A program made the position numbers and the translations under genes. Positions 36,978 to 46,203 of a DNA stretch of 64,000 nt are shown here, piece after piece. Origin of the DNA: Candidatus Limnocylindrales bacterium. Its GTDB lineage: Bacteria; Desulfobacterota; Binatia; UBA1149; CAITLU01. Where the stretch lies: NCBI GenBank assembly GCA_035626395.1, contig DASPNR010000007.1, positions 62,001 through 126,000 on the forward strand. Reading direction: 5' to 3'. Under the pieces are notes generated by a model. The model ran no database searches, was not told the DNA's origin, and was given only the letters and a program-made list of their open reading frames with translations. Position 1 is the first letter of the stretch. The number at the start of each line of letters is the position of its first letter.

Positions 36978-38981
36978 TTACTGCAGATAACCGAGCGACT
37001 GCAGGCGGCGCCGATTGATGGGGCTGAGGTTGGCCGGAGGCGCCGGTGCGACGCGCCGCAAGGAAGCATGATCCCGGACCGCATCGGCCAGCTCCTGAGC
37101 CCAGCGCGGTCCCCTGCCGGCCTGCATGAGATTGCGCGTCTCGCGCGGGTCCCTCGAAAGATCGTAGGCCTCGAGCGTGCCGGCGGCCGGATGGAAGATG
37201 ACCTTGCGGTCCATCTCGCGCACCGCGAACGCCGGCGCACCCCAGTCGATGAGGCTGCCGTCGTCGAGCAACCGCAGCGGGCGCCGCGCCTCGATGAAAC
37301 GCCTCGGCATCGCCGCCTCCTCGTCGCCCGTCAGAAGCGACGCGAACGAGCGTCCCTGCATCGACGCCGGCGCATCGATGTCGAGTAGCTCGAGCACCGT
37401 ACGCGCGAGGTCGACGAGGCCGACCGCTGCGTGCGCCGCTCTGGCGCGGCCGATGCGCTCGTTGCGCAGGAGCAGAGGCACGCGCACCGCTTCCTCGTAC
37501 AGATGCGTCCCATGGCCGCCGGCGCCGTGCTCGAAGAACTCCTCGCCATGGCCCGAGGTCAGCACGTAAAGCGACTCGTCCTGGACGGTGCGGCCGTCGA
37601 GGATGCCGAGCAGCTTGCCGAGCGCCTCGTCGGCGCTTCTGACCTGCTCGACCATCGAGGCCAGCTCGCGGCGGCGCGCGGACTCGCTGCGTACGTCGGC
37701 TCCGGTGTGCACGGGGCGCGTACGGTAGGTGTGCACGAACAGGAACAGCGGCTCCGCGCTGTGCTCGTCCAGATACGCGGCTGCGCGGGCCAGGGCGTCC
37801 GCGTTGGCCGGGGAAATGCGCTCGGTCTTGCCTTCGTCGTAGAGGTCGAACCCGCGCGCGAAGCCTGCCTCGGCCGCCAGCGCGCCGCCTTCGGTGAATG
37901 CGGCCGTGCGCCAGCCCCGCGCCTGCAGCACGCGCGCCAGCGTTTCCACCGATGACGACAGGCGGTGCCGTTCGTCGACGACTCCGTGCGCCGGCGGCGT
38001 CAGCCCCGTCAGCAGCGTCATGTGCGCAGGCAGCGTCGTCACCGACTGCGTCACCGCCTGCATCATGACGGCGCCGCTGCGGAAGAAGCGGTCGATGGCG
38101 GGAGTGGCATCGCCGCCCGAATAGAGGCCGACGCTGTTGACGCGAAGCGAATCCAGCGACACCAGCAGGAGCAGAGGGAACGCGCGCCGCTTCTCCTCGC
38201 GTTCGAGTTCGGCGGCGCCCCAGACCACGCCAGCTGCGGCATCGGTCTTGTCGGCGGGCCGGCTGCGGAACGCGAAGCGCACCCGACGACCAGCCACGTC
38301 GGAGACACTCTCGACCGCTTCCTTCCAATCGGTGCGGCCGGCGCCGGGTCGGACCCGGCGCCGGAAGATCGTCGCGGCCGGCCTGGATGGGTCGAGCTCA
38401 TCGCGCGTCTCCACGACCAGATCCATCGGCGTGTCCTGCCGCTCATCGCCGCGCAGCGCGAACGAGAAGCGCAGCCGCGACCCGCGCGCCACCTCGACCG
38501 GCTGCGTGACGATCTCCTGCCAGTCCGAACCGTGCGCACCGCGCGCGTGAACCTCGGTGACCACGGGTCCTTCGGGCAGGTCGGGGAAAACGAACGTCTT
38601 TGCGACGAGCAGACCTTTGCCGGGCGTGTAGCGCAGCGTGCCACGCAGACTCATCCGCTTCCCGTCCTGCACGTAGACGTCGAGCTCGTGCGGCTGCGCC
38701 GCCATCGACTGCGGAAGGCGCGCCTGCACGAACAGCTGGCCCTCCTCATCCACCCATACCGTGCGTCGGGAGATTCCCATGCTGCCGGTGACTCCCAGCG
38801 TGTCGCGCTCGTCCTCATCCAACGGCTGGCGCGGCGCCGTCAGACGATGCCCGGTGGCCGGATCGACGGCGTGCAGCGGCTCGCGCCAGGTGTAACGGAA
38901 CGTCTGCGCGGCCGGCGCAGGAGACGCGCCGACAAGACAGGCAGCGAGCATGGCGAGAAGTGCGGTGGCGATTGCAGGCAT
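36978..38981 (-). CDS. sulfatase-superfamily enzyme with Thr at the nucleophile position
   Basis: This 667-residue exported protein has a signal peptide to about residue 25, then an N-terminal beta-rich region (about 26-260) of unknown function. The alkaline phosphatase/sulfatase fold follows (about 270-600). Metal-binding segments are LLVSLDSLRV (about 273) and TSGHGEEFFEHG (about 473). At the nucleophile site the sequence is TLPAHMTLLTG, so Thr replaces the Cys/Ser that is converted to formylglycine in true sulfatases. Thr is the nucleophile in phosphoethanolamine-transferase-type members, and several uncharacterised exported families share this pattern. Phosphoester transfer or hydrolysis is more likely than sulfate release. 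The C-terminus ends LQSLGYLQ. Confidence 0.85.
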   Translation of the reverse strand: MPAIATALLAMLAACLVGASPAPAAQTFRYTWREPLHAVDPATGHRLTAPRQPLDEDERDTLGVTGSMGISRRTVWVDEEGQLFVQARLPQSMAAQPHELDVYVQDGKRMSLRGTLRYTPGKGLLVAKTFVFPDLPEGPVVTEVHARGAHGSDWQEIVTQPVEVARGSRLRFSFALRGDERQDTPMDLVVETRDELDPSRPAATIFRRRVRPGAGRTDWKEAVESVSDVAGRRVRFAFRSRPADKTDAAAGVVWGAAELEREEKRRAFPLLLLVSLDSLRVNSVGLYSGGDATPAIDRFFRSGAVMMQAVTQSVTTLPAHMTLLTGLTPPAHGVVDERHRLSSSVETLARVLQARGWRTAAFTEGGALAAEAGFARGFDLYDEGKTERISPANADALARAAAYLDEHSAEPLFLFVHTYRTRPVHTGADVRSESARRRELASMVEQVRSADEALGKLLGILDGRTVQDESLYVLTSGHGEEFFEHGAGGHGTHLYEEAVRVPLLLRNERIGRARAAHAAVGLVDLARTVLELLDIDAPASMQGRSFASLLTGDEEAAMPRRFIEARRPLRLLDDGSLIDWGAPAFAVREMDRKVIFHPAAGTLEAYDLSRDPRETRNLMQAGRGPRWAQELADAVRDHASLRRVAPAPPANLSPINRRRLQSLGYLQ

Positions 38982-39099
38982 GCGGACCGCGCTGCGGCGG
39001 ATGATTCAAACACGGCCGCGCGCGCGCGTCACATCGTGCTTGCGTGTCGGCCATCGCGCTGCAACAGTCCCGGCGCCGCCGGGTCGGGCGGCAGCCGGC

Positions 39100-41118
39100 A
39101 TGAAGCGCGCGCGTCCCAGGCTGCTCGTCATCGGCGTCGATACCGGCGGCACCTTCACCGACATCGTCTATCGCGACGGCACGCGTGGCGGCCGCCTCAA
39201 GCTGCTTTCGACGCCGCAGGATCCCGCCGAGGCCGTGCTCGAGGGCTTGCGGCGGCTGTTCGGCCAGCGGCGCCCCGATCTGCTCACCTACGGAACCACC
39301 GTGGCCACCAACGCCATGCTCGAGCGCCGCGGTGCCCGAACGGCCCTCGTGACGACGGCCGGCTTCGAGGACGTCCTCGAGATCGGCCGCCAGGCACGGC
39401 CCGACCTCTATGATCTGGAGCCGCAGAAGCCCGAGCCGCTGGTCGAACGGGGCCTGCGGCTCGGCGCGGCCGAGCGCAGCCTCTTCGACGGGCGCGTGCT
39501 GCTCGCCCTGAGCCAGGCCGAGTGCCGCCGCATCGTCAGCGCGATTCGGGCGAGCAGGGCCGAGTCGGTGGCCGTCTGCTTCCTCCACTCGCACGTCTCG
39601 CCCGCGCACGAGCGCCGGATCGGACGGGCGCTGCGAGCGCTGCGCGTGCCCGTGACGCTGTCGCATGCGCTGTCGCCGGTGGCCGGCGAATACGAGCGTA
39701 CGAGCACGGCGGTCGCCAATGCCTACGTGCAGCCGAAGGTGCAGGGCCACATCCGCGCGCTGGCGCGCGACAGCCGGGCAGCGACGTTCCGCGTGATGCA
39801 GTCCAACGGCGGAGCCGTCGGCGCCGCCACGGCTGCGCGCGAGCCGGTGCGAACGATGCTGTCCGGCCCGGCCGGCGGCGTCGCTGCCGCCGCCGAGGCC
39901 GCAAGGCGCGCCGGCATCGCACGCATCGTCACGCTCGACATGGGCGGCACATCCACCGACGTGGCGTTCGTGCAGGGCGAGCCGGCGCGGCGTGCAGTTA
40001 CCGAGATCGGCGGCCTGCCGCTGCGCGTGCCGTGCCTCGACATTCACACGGTGGGCGCAGGCGGCGGCTCCATCGCGCGCGTCGACGAGGGCGGAGCGCT
40101 CGTGGTCGGGCCCGAGAGCGCCGGCGCCGACCCCGGCCCGGCCTGCTACGGCCGCGGCGACAGGGCCACCGTCACCGATGCCAACGTCGTGCTGGGGCGG
40201 CTTCCGGCGCAGCATTTCCTGGGCGGCACCATGCAACTCGATCTCGAGCGTGCCCGCCGTGCGGTCATGGCGGTGGCTGCGCGCATGAACGGGAGCAGGG
40301 GCCGCAGCAGGTCGACCGGCAGCGTCGTCGAGGAAGCGGCCGAAGGAATCGTCCGCGTGATCGAGGGCAACATGGAGCGCGCCATCCGCGTGATCACGGT
40401 GCAGCGCGGCGAGGACCCGCGCACGTGCACGCTCCTTCCCTTCGGCGGTGCGGCCGGTTTGCACGCCTGCGGCCTGTGCGAGCAGATCGGGTTCGCCGAC
40501 ATCTTCATTCCGCCCGATCCGGGGCTGCTGTCGGCGCACGGCGTTCTCGGCGGCCGCGTCATCGTCGATCGCATCGTCTCGCTGCATGCGGTCGATCCGC
40601 AGCTCGGATGGCTGCAGCGCAAGGCCGCGCCCGCCGAGGCCGCGGCGCGACGAGCGCTGGCGAATGAGGGATTCGGCGCTGGCGAGATCGGGGTGACCAC
40701 GGTGGTGCGCGCGCGCTACCGCGGTCAGGCCATCGAGCTGGAAGTTCCGCTCGACCGGGAGCTGCGCCGGCGCTTCGACGCGCAGCATGCGGCGCGCTTT
40801 CACACGAGCGACGACACGCGCCCGCTGGAGGTGGTCGGGCTGCGCGTCACCGCCAGCAGCAGCGCGCGCCGACCTTTCGCGCCGCGTGCATCTGGCGCGG
40901 CAACGGCGCGTGCGGCGGCGCACGTGCAGGCGTTCGTGGACGGCCGCCCCTGTCAGGTGCCGCTGTTCGTGCGCGAACAGCTCGGCGCGGGCGCCACCAT
41001 CGTCGGGCCCGCCGTCATCGCCGAATACAGCTCCACCACATACGTGGCGCCGCTGTGGCGTGCGCGTGTCGATGCGGCCGGTGCGCTGCGACTGTCGCGG
41101 CAGAGGAGGGTCCGATGA
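39100..41118 (+). CDS. hyuA: hydantoinase/oxoprolinase family protein, A subunit (HyuA)
   Basis: This 672-residue subunit of an ATP-dependent N-methylhydantoinase/5-oxoprolinase/acetophenone-carboxylase-type enzyme starts at ATG 39100, directly before the ATPase strand [15 protein letters not shown]. The frame is open to 38950 but the extra part is Arg-rich and atypical. Conserved stretches include [31 protein letters not shown] and [15 protein letters not shown]. Its stop overlaps the start of the B-subunit gene by ATGA. Substrate (hydantoin, oxoproline, carboxylated ketone) cannot be told from the sequence. Confidence 0.93.
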   Translation: MKRARPRLLVIGVDTGGTFTDIVYRDGTRGGRLKLLSTPQDPAEAVLEGLRRLFGQRRPDLLTYGTTVATNAMLERRGARTALVTTAGFEDVLEIGRQARPDLYDLEPQKPEPLVERGLRLGAAERSLFDGRVLLALSQAECRRIVSAIRASRAESVAVCFLHSHVSPAHERRIGRALRALRVPVTLSHALSPVAGEYERTSTAVANAYVQPKVQGHIRALARDSRAATFRVMQSNGGAVGAATAAREPVRTMLSGPAGGVAAAAEAARRAGIARIVTLDMGGTSTDVAFVQGEPARRAVTEIGGLPLRVPCLDIHTVGAGGGSIARVDEGGALVVGPESAGADPGPACYGRGDRATVTDANVVLGRLPAQHFLGGTMQLDLERARRAVMAVAARMNGSRGRSRSTGSVVEEAAEGIVRVIEGNMERAIRVITVQRGEDPRTCTLLPFGGAAGLHACGLCEQIGFADIFIPPDPGLLSAHGVLGGRVIVDRIVSLHAVDPQLGWLQRKAAPAEAAARRALANEGFGAGEIGVTTVVRARYRGQAIELEVPLDRELRRRFDAQHAARFHTSDDTRPLEVVGLRVTASSSARRPFAPRASGAATARAAAHVQAFVDGRPCQVPLFVREQLGAGATIVGPAVIAEYSSTTYVAPLWRARVDAAGALRLSRQRRVR

Positions 41119-42800
41119 GAGGGCGCAGCGGAAACGCCCGCGGCGCAACGCAGCAGGGGCACGCGTTGTCCGCCGTCGATCTGGAGCTGTTTGCCAACCG
41201 CCTGATCGGCGTCACCGACGAGATGGGGGTCGTTCTGCAGTCGGCGGGACTCTCTCCCAACATCAAGGAGCGGCGAGATTTCTCGTGCGCGCTGTTCGAC
41301 GCCGGAGGCGAGATGGTCGCGCACGCCGCGCACATCCCGGTGCACCTGGGGTCGACGCCGCTGGCCGTGCGGGCGGCGCTGGATCACGCATCCATGGCGC
41401 CGGGGGACATCGTCATCCTCAACGACCCCTACGCCGGCGGTACGCATCTGCCCGACGTCACGCTGGTAGCGCCGGTCTATCTTCCGGGCGGCGATCGCCC
41501 CTTCGCCTATGTCGCCGACCGCGCGCATCACGCCGACATCGGCGGCGGCAGCCCCGGCTCGATGGCGCTGGCCACCGACGTTCACCAGGAAGGCTTTCGC
41601 ATGCCGCCGGTGCACCTGTGCCGCGGCGATCGCTACGTCGGCGACACGCTCTCGCTGTTTCTTGCCAACACGCGCGTCCCGGACGAACGGCTGGGCGATC
41701 TGGACGCGCAGGTCGCGGCCCTGCGAGCGGGCGCGGCGCGCACGCTCGACCTGGCGCGGCGCTTCGGTCCGGACGTCCTCACGCGCGCCATGCACGAGCT
41801 GCAGCGATACTCGCAGCGACTGATCGAGGCGCTGATCGCCGAGCTTCCGCGCGGACGCTTCCGCGCCGTCGACCATCTCGACGACGACGGGGCCGGCAGC
41901 CGCGACATCGCCATACGCGTCGAGCTCGAGCGGCGCGCGCGCGGGCTTCACTTCGATTTCACTGGCAGCTCGCCCCAGGTTCGCGGACCCGTCAACGCGA
42001 ATCTTGCCGTCACCACCTCGGCCGTCTTCTATGCGATTGCGTGCGTAGCCGGCCGGCGGGTGCCCGCCAACAGCGGCATGATGGCACCGGTGACGATCAG
42101 CGCGCGCGAGGGCAGCGTCGTGCACTGCCGGTTTCCTGCAGCCGTGGCCGGCGGCAACGTGGAGACCTCCCAACGCATCGTCGACGTGGTGCTGCAGGCG
42201 TTCGCTCTCGCCCTGCCGGACCGCGTGCCGGCTTCCAGCTGCGGCACCATGAGCAACCTCGCGATGGGAGGCTTCGATTCGGTGCGCAGGCGCCACTTCT
42301 CCTACTACGAGACCGTCGGCGGCGGCGCCGGCGCCGGGCCGAGCCGCAACGGCGCGCACGCGCTGCAGACGCACATGACCAACACGTGGAACACGCCGGT
42401 CGAAGCGCTGGAGGCGTACTATCCGCTGCGGGTGACGCGCTATTCGGTGCGACGCGGATCGGGCGGACCCGGCCTGCACACCGGCGGCGAGGGCATCGTG
42501 CGCGAGGTCGAAGCGCTGACCGAGATGCGGGTGACGCTGCTCGCCGAGCGCCGCCGCCGGCGACCGCCGGGTCTGGCAGGCGGCGGCGGCGGCGCGCCTG
42601 GCCGCGATGCGGTGATTCGCGCCGGCGACAGCAGGCAGCGGGAAATCGAGGCAAAGAGCGAGTTGACGCTCGGGGCCGGCGATCGTGTGATCATCGAAAC
42701 ACCAGGCGGTGGCGGCTGGGGCGCCGGACGTGGGCGGAAAAAGAAAGGGCGTGAGACCTTGCGGAAGGTGTCACGCCCTTCTGCCCCAGGAGGAGAGTGA
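41115..42800 (+). CDS. hyuB: hydantoinase/oxoprolinase family protein, B subunit (HyuB)
   Basis: This 561-residue partner of HyuA has the family segments [45 protein letters not shown] and TPGGGGWG near the C-terminus. ATG 41115 overlaps the hyuA stop and has GGAGG about 6 bases upstream. After the usual GGGGWG end, about 25 extra basic residues ([16 protein letters not shown]...) are read through a hairpin that serves as terminator for the convergent gene. The basic tail is therefore probably a by-product of that arrangement. Confidence 0.93.
   Translation: MRGRSGNARGATQQGHALSAVDLELFANRLIGVTDEMGVVLQSAGLSPNIKERRDFSCALFDAGGEMVAHAAHIPVHLGSTPLAVRAALDHASMAPGDIVILNDPYAGGTHLPDVTLVAPVYLPGGDRPFAYVADRAHHADIGGGSPGSMALATDVHQEGFRMPPVHLCRGDRYVGDTLSLFLANTRVPDERLGDLDAQVAALRAGAARTLDLARRFGPDVLTRAMHELQRYSQRLIEALIAELPRGRFRAVDHLDDDGAGSRDIAIRVELERRARGLHFDFTGSSPQVRGPVNANLAVTTSAVFYAIACVAGRRVPANSGMMAPVTISAREGSVVHCRFPAAVAGGNVETSQRIVDVVLQAFALALPDRVPASSCGTMSNLAMGGFDSVRRRHFSYYETVGGGAGAGPSRNGAHALQTHMTNTWNTPVEALEAYYPLRVTRYSVRRGSGGPGLHTGGEGIVREVEALTEMRVTLLAERRRRRPPGLAGGGGGAPGRDAVIRAGDSRQREIEAKSELTLGAGDRVIIETPGGGGWGAGRGRKKKGRETLRKVSRPSAPGGE
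42735..42780 (-). terminator. intrinsic terminator of the phasin-like gene, inside the hyuB 3' end
   Basis: AAGGGCGTGA (42745-42754) pairs with TCACGCCCTT (42771-42780), and ACCTT/AAGGT extends the stem inside (one G-G mismatch, GCGG loop). On the minus strand the stem is followed by a T-rich run (42735-42746). It lies about 150 bases past the phasin-like stop and overlaps the last codons of hyuB. Confidence 0.75.
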
Positions 42801-42927
42801 AGCGTTGACCGGACGCTTCACAGCGGGCACGGTCGGACGCGGCAGCCGAGGATGAAGAGGATGCCGCCGCGCCCAGTCGGTGGCCGTCGCTTCAGCGGCA
42901 TGCGCGCGCCGCAGCGACGGCGAGTGA

Positions 42928-43398
42928 TCAGGCCGCTTCCTGGACTTCCTTCGCCAGCTCGTCCAGCTTGCGCTCAATGGCGCTGATGCGGCGCTTGAGG
43001 CCGTCGAGGTCGCTTCGCTGCAGGACGCCGAGGTTCTTGAGGAGACGCTCGATCTGCCGCCGAGCTTCCTTCTCGATCTGGGTCAGCGCCTTCTGGCTGA
43101 CGCTGGTGGTGTCCTTGCGCAGGGCCTTCACCTGCTTCTCCACGCTGCCGCGAAGATCGCTGACGCGTACTTCGACATCGGCGTAGACGTTGTCGACGGT
43201 CTTGGTGACGGTGCCGGAAAGCTCGCTGACGCGGTCAACGAGCACGTCGAGCTGGCGGCGGCCCTGCTCAGGCAGGTACCGGGTTGCTTCGCGCCGAACG
43301 CGCTCGACGGTGCGTTCGACGTCTTTTCGGATGCGGCCGACCCTCCTGGTCAGGTCGTCCATCATCGGAATGGTCGTCGCTTGTTTCTTCGTAGCCAT
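42928..43398 (-). CDS. phasin-like coiled-coil protein
   Basis: This 156-residue protein starts at ATG 43398, with GGAGGAGAGG just upstream; the frame is open to 43491 but the shorter start is clear. It is almost wholly helical and amphipathic (MDDLTRRVGRIRKDVERTVE; VLQRSDLDGLKRRISAIERK), with a C-terminal leucine-zipper-like coiled coil as in PhaF/PhaI-type phasins, which coat polyhydroxyalkanoate granules. No PHA genes are adjacent, so another structural coiled-coil role is possible. A strong terminator follows. Confidence 0.7.
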   Translation of the reverse strand: MATKKQATTIPMMDDLTRRVGRIRKDVERTVERVRREATRYLPEQGRRQLDVLVDRVSELSGTVTKTVDNVYADVEVRVSDLRGSVEKQVKALRKDTTSVSQKALTQIEKEARRQIERLLKNLGVLQRSDLDGLKRRISAIERKLDELAKEVQEAA

Positions 43399-43635
43399 GT
43401 CCTCTCCTCCTTTCGTTGATCCACCCGGATGAACCGGATGCATGGCCTTGCGTCGTTCCTCCCCGACGCCGCCACGACTCCTGCTTAACACGCCGCGTCA
43501 ACATGTCAACGCAGCGCGGCACGAATTTGCGCGTCAGGAATTATTGGCATCACGACACGGGCTTGCCGCGGCCCAGTCGAAACCGGCGCGTGCGGTCACC
43601 GATGCGGAGCGGCGCCAGGAGACGGAGGGGGCGTA

Positions 43636-43914
43636 TCAGTCGGCCGCGGCAGCAGCCTTGGCCGGAGCGGCGGATTCGGTTTTCGAGCCGCCATCACTGG
43701 AAGGGCTACTTTCTGCCGTTGCAGAGCCGTTGCCGCTCTTCTTCTGATACCCATCGGAGTACCAGCCACCGCCCTTCAGCTGAAAGGCGGCTGAGCTGAT
43801 GAGCTTGGTGACCTTGGAGCGGCACTTGGGGCAGCGCGCAAGTGGAGAGTCCTTGATGGACTGGGTGAACTCGAACTCGCCGCACTTGGGACAAGCGTAC
43901 TCGTAGATGGGCAT
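43636..43914 (-). CDS. FmdB-family zinc-ribbon protein
   Basis: This 92-residue protein begins with MPIYEYACPKCGEFEFTQSI and continues to ARCPKCRSKVTKLIS, giving two CxxC pairs of the FmdB (CxxC_CxxC_SSSS) ribbon. A short Gly/Ser/Ala-rich tail follows. FmdB members are named after a putative regulator in methylotrophs, but most have no proven role. It lies upstream of, and separate from, the phasin-like gene on the same strand. Confidence 0.9.
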   Translation of the reverse strand: MPIYEYACPKCGEFEFTQSIKDSPLARCPKCRSKVTKLISSAAFQLKGGGWYSDGYQKKSGNGSATAESSPSSDGGSKTESAAPAKAAAAAD

Positions 43915-44048
43915 TGCTCGGACTCCTCGGCTCGGCGCAGCATGGTCGGCCGGGCCGACAAAGCAGGCGGAACCTAGGCAGCGGCCTGCCGGTTGTCAAC
44001 GCGGCGCGCCGCTTCTTCGAGCGCCGGCGCAGCGTCGCCGCGGCGGAC

Positions 44049-44858
44049 TCACGACCTCGCCAACTCCACCGACCGCTTCGCGGCCGCACGAACCGCCGCC
44101 GCCACCGTGCCGGGCAGGTCCGCCTCTTCCAGAACCGCAAGCCCTGCCAGCGTCGTCCCGCCCGGGCTCGACACAGCCTTTCGCAGATCAGCCGGGTCCT
44201 GCCGGGTCTGGACCATCATCTCGGCGGCGCCGGCAATGGTGGCCAGCGTCAGCGAGCGCGCGAGCGAGGCCGACAGGCCGGCCTTCTGACCCGCCATCAT
44301 CATCGCCTCGGCAAAACGGTAGACGTAGGCGGGGCCCGAGCCGCTCAGCGCCGTCACTGCGTGCATCGCCTTCTCGTCTTCGACGACGTGCGCTTCACCG
44401 ACCGCCGCGAACAATCGACGCACCTTGGCCACGTCGGACGCCTTTGCCGACGGTCCTGCACACAAGACCGAGGCGCCCTTGCCGACCAGGCACGGCGTGT
44501 TCGGCATGACGCGAACGATGCGCGTCTCCTTCCCGAGCGCCTTCTGCAGGCGGCCGAGCGGAAATCCTGCGGCGATCGAAACGAACAGCTTCGTGCGCTC
44601 CGCCGCCGGCGCCAGCGCTTCCAGAACCTGCGGCAGGATCTGCGGCTTGACCGCCAGCACGACCACGTTGCTGGCCGCCACCACCTCCGCATTGTCCTCC
44701 GTCACCGGCACGCCGTAGCGCTTGCGCATGAACGAGCGCCGCTGCGCCACCGGCTCCGAGATCATCATCGCCGGCGCTTCGTGCCCGGCTGCCAGCAGCC
44801 CGCGTACCAGCGCCTCGGCCATGTTGCCGCCGCCGATGAAACCGATCGTGTCCGCCAT
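44049..44858 (-). CDS. proC: pyrroline-5-carboxylate reductase
   Basis: ProC reduces pyrroline-5-carboxylate to proline with NAD(P)H. The 269-residue product has the Rossmann motif GFIGGGNMAEALVRGL and the C-terminal signature (AVTALSGSGPAYVYRFAEAM, SSPGGTTLAGL). Length is normal. It lies 20 bases after yggS in the maf-yggS-proC run; yggS-proC is a widespread pairing. Confidence 0.97.
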   Translation of the reverse strand: MADTIGFIGGGNMAEALVRGLLAAGHEAPAMMISEPVAQRRSFMRKRYGVPVTEDNAEVVAASNVVVLAVKPQILPQVLEALAPAAERTKLFVSIAAGFPLGRLQKALGKETRIVRVMPNTPCLVGKGASVLCAGPSAKASDVAKVRRLFAAVGEAHVVEDEKAMHAVTALSGSGPAYVYRFAEAMMMAGQKAGLSASLARSLTLATIAGAAEMMVQTRQDPADLRKAVSSPGGTTLAGLAVLEEADLPGTVAAAVRAAAKRSVELARS

Positions 44859-44878
44859 CGAGTCCTCCTCTTACCGCG

Positions 44879-45583
44879 TCATCGAGCGCCGAACAGCGCC
44901 GTGCCGATCCGCACCATCGTCGCGCCCTCGGCGACGGCGTCTTCGAAGTCGCCGCTCATGCCCGCCGATATCTCGGTCATCGGCGCATGCTGCCATTGCA
45001 GCGCACGAAGGCGCTGCGCAAGTTCGCGCAACCGCGCGAACTGCGGCTGCGCCGGCCGCGCCGGGTCGGCCACTCCCATGACGCCGACGAATCGCACGCC
45101 CGGACAGGCGGCGGCCTGGCGCAGGAACGTCTCCGCATCGGAAGGATCGATCCCGCCGCGCACCGCCGCACCGCCGAGCTTGATCTGCAGAAGCAGGTCG
45201 GCCACCGGCGCTCCCTCGCCGGCCGCTCGCGAGACCGCACGCACCACGCTTAGCGAGTCGACCCCGTGAATGAACGCGAATGCACGCGCGGCACGCGCGG
45301 CCTTGTTCGATTGCAGGCGGCCGATCATGTGCCAGCGCAGTTCCGTGCCGCCGGCCCCCAAGGCGTCCGCCACGGCCTGCTGCTTGGCCATGGCCTCCTG
45401 GACGTAGTTCTCGCCGATGTCGGTCGCGCCCGCGAGCGCGGCGGCCACCACCGCTTCGGCCGGCAGCGTCTTGGTCACCGCGATCACGCGCACCTCGTCG
45501 GCGGTGCGGCCGCTGCGCCGTGCAGCGGCCTGCACGCGCGCGCGCACCTCGGTCCAATTCGCCGTAAGGGAACCGAAGCTCAC
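44879..45583 (-). CDS. yggS: YggS/PROSC pyridoxal-phosphate homeostasis protein
   Basis: This 234-residue single-domain alanine-racemase-like barrel binds PLP through the Lys in VIAVTKTLPAEAV (about residue 36). HMIGRLQSNKAARA, VRFVGVMGVADP and MSGDFEDAVAEGATMVRIGTAL-type stretches are family markers. It has no racemase partner domain and buffers PLP and amino-acid pools. GTG 45583 overlaps the maf stop (GTGA), so translation is coupled. Confidence 0.95.
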   Translation of the reverse strand: MSFGSLTANWTEVRARVQAAARRSGRTADEVRVIAVTKTLPAEAVVAAALAGATDIGENYVQEAMAKQQAVADALGAGGTELRWHMIGRLQSNKAARAARAFAFIHGVDSLSVVRAVSRAAGEGAPVADLLLQIKLGGAAVRGGIDPSDAETFLRQAAACPGVRFVGVMGVADPARPAQPQFARLRELAQRLRALQWQHAPMTEISAGMSGDFEDAVAEGATMVRIGTALFGAR

Positions 45584-46161
45584 GAGGTCGGGCTGATTCG
45601 CGCTCGCGCCAGCGCCCGCGAAACGGGCGCCATGGGCAGGCCGATGACGTTGTCGAGCGGACCGATGATGGCGCCGATGAAGCGGCGGCCCTGGCCCTGC
45701 GCGGCATAAGCGCCGGCCTTGTCCAGCGGCTCACCGGAGGCCGCATACGCCCGCGCCTCCTGCCAGCCGACCTCGCGCATGCGCACCGTCGATCGCGAAA
45801 CGCCGCTCTCACCACCACCGGCATGCAGGACCGCCCACGCCGTCAGAACGTGATGATTGCGGCCCGACAGCGACATCAGCATCTGCGCCGCCTGCTCGGG
45901 CCCCGCGGGCTTGCCGAGGATCTGTTCGCCGACGACGACGGTGGTGTCGGCCGCCAGCACGACCGCCTCGCTGCCGCAGCGAGCCAGCACGGTGGCCGCC
46001 TTCTCGAGCGCCAGCCGCGTCGTCGCTTCGAGCGCGCGCTCCTGCTTGCTCATCGTCTCGTCGATGTCTGCAGGATCGATGACGAAGTCGTAACCTGCCT
46101 GGGTGAGCAGCTCACGCCGGCGCGGGGATGAGGACGCCAGCACGAGTCGCGACGCAAGCAT
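45580..46161 (-). CDS. maf: Maf family nucleotide pyrophosphatase
   Basis: This 193-residue protein has the nucleotide-binding SSPRRRELL near the N-terminus and the conserved AADTTVVV and GKPAGPEQAAQML segments. Maf proteins hydrolyse dTTP/UTP or modified nucleotides and were first linked to septum inhibition. It is the first gene of the maf-yggS-proC run and is divergent from the lytic transglycosylase gene, with only 42 bases between starts. Confidence 0.95.
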   Translation of the reverse strand: MLASRLVLASSSPRRRELLTQAGYDFVIDPADIDETMSKQERALEATTRLALEKAATVLARCGSEAVVLAADTTVVVGEQILGKPAGPEQAAQMLMSLSGRNHHVLTAWAVLHAGGGESGVSRSTVRMREVGWQEARAYAASGEPLDKAGAYAAQGQGRRFIGAIIGPLDNVIGLPMAPVSRALARARISPTS

Positions 46162-46203
46162 CGCTGCATTCTTCGAGCCGCTGCGGTAAAGTCAACGACC
46201 TGC

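Noticed and set aside
38815..41148. 777-codon minus-strand frame
   Set aside because: It is antisense to hyuA, which has full HyuA motifs; the antisense product is His/Arg-rich without domains.
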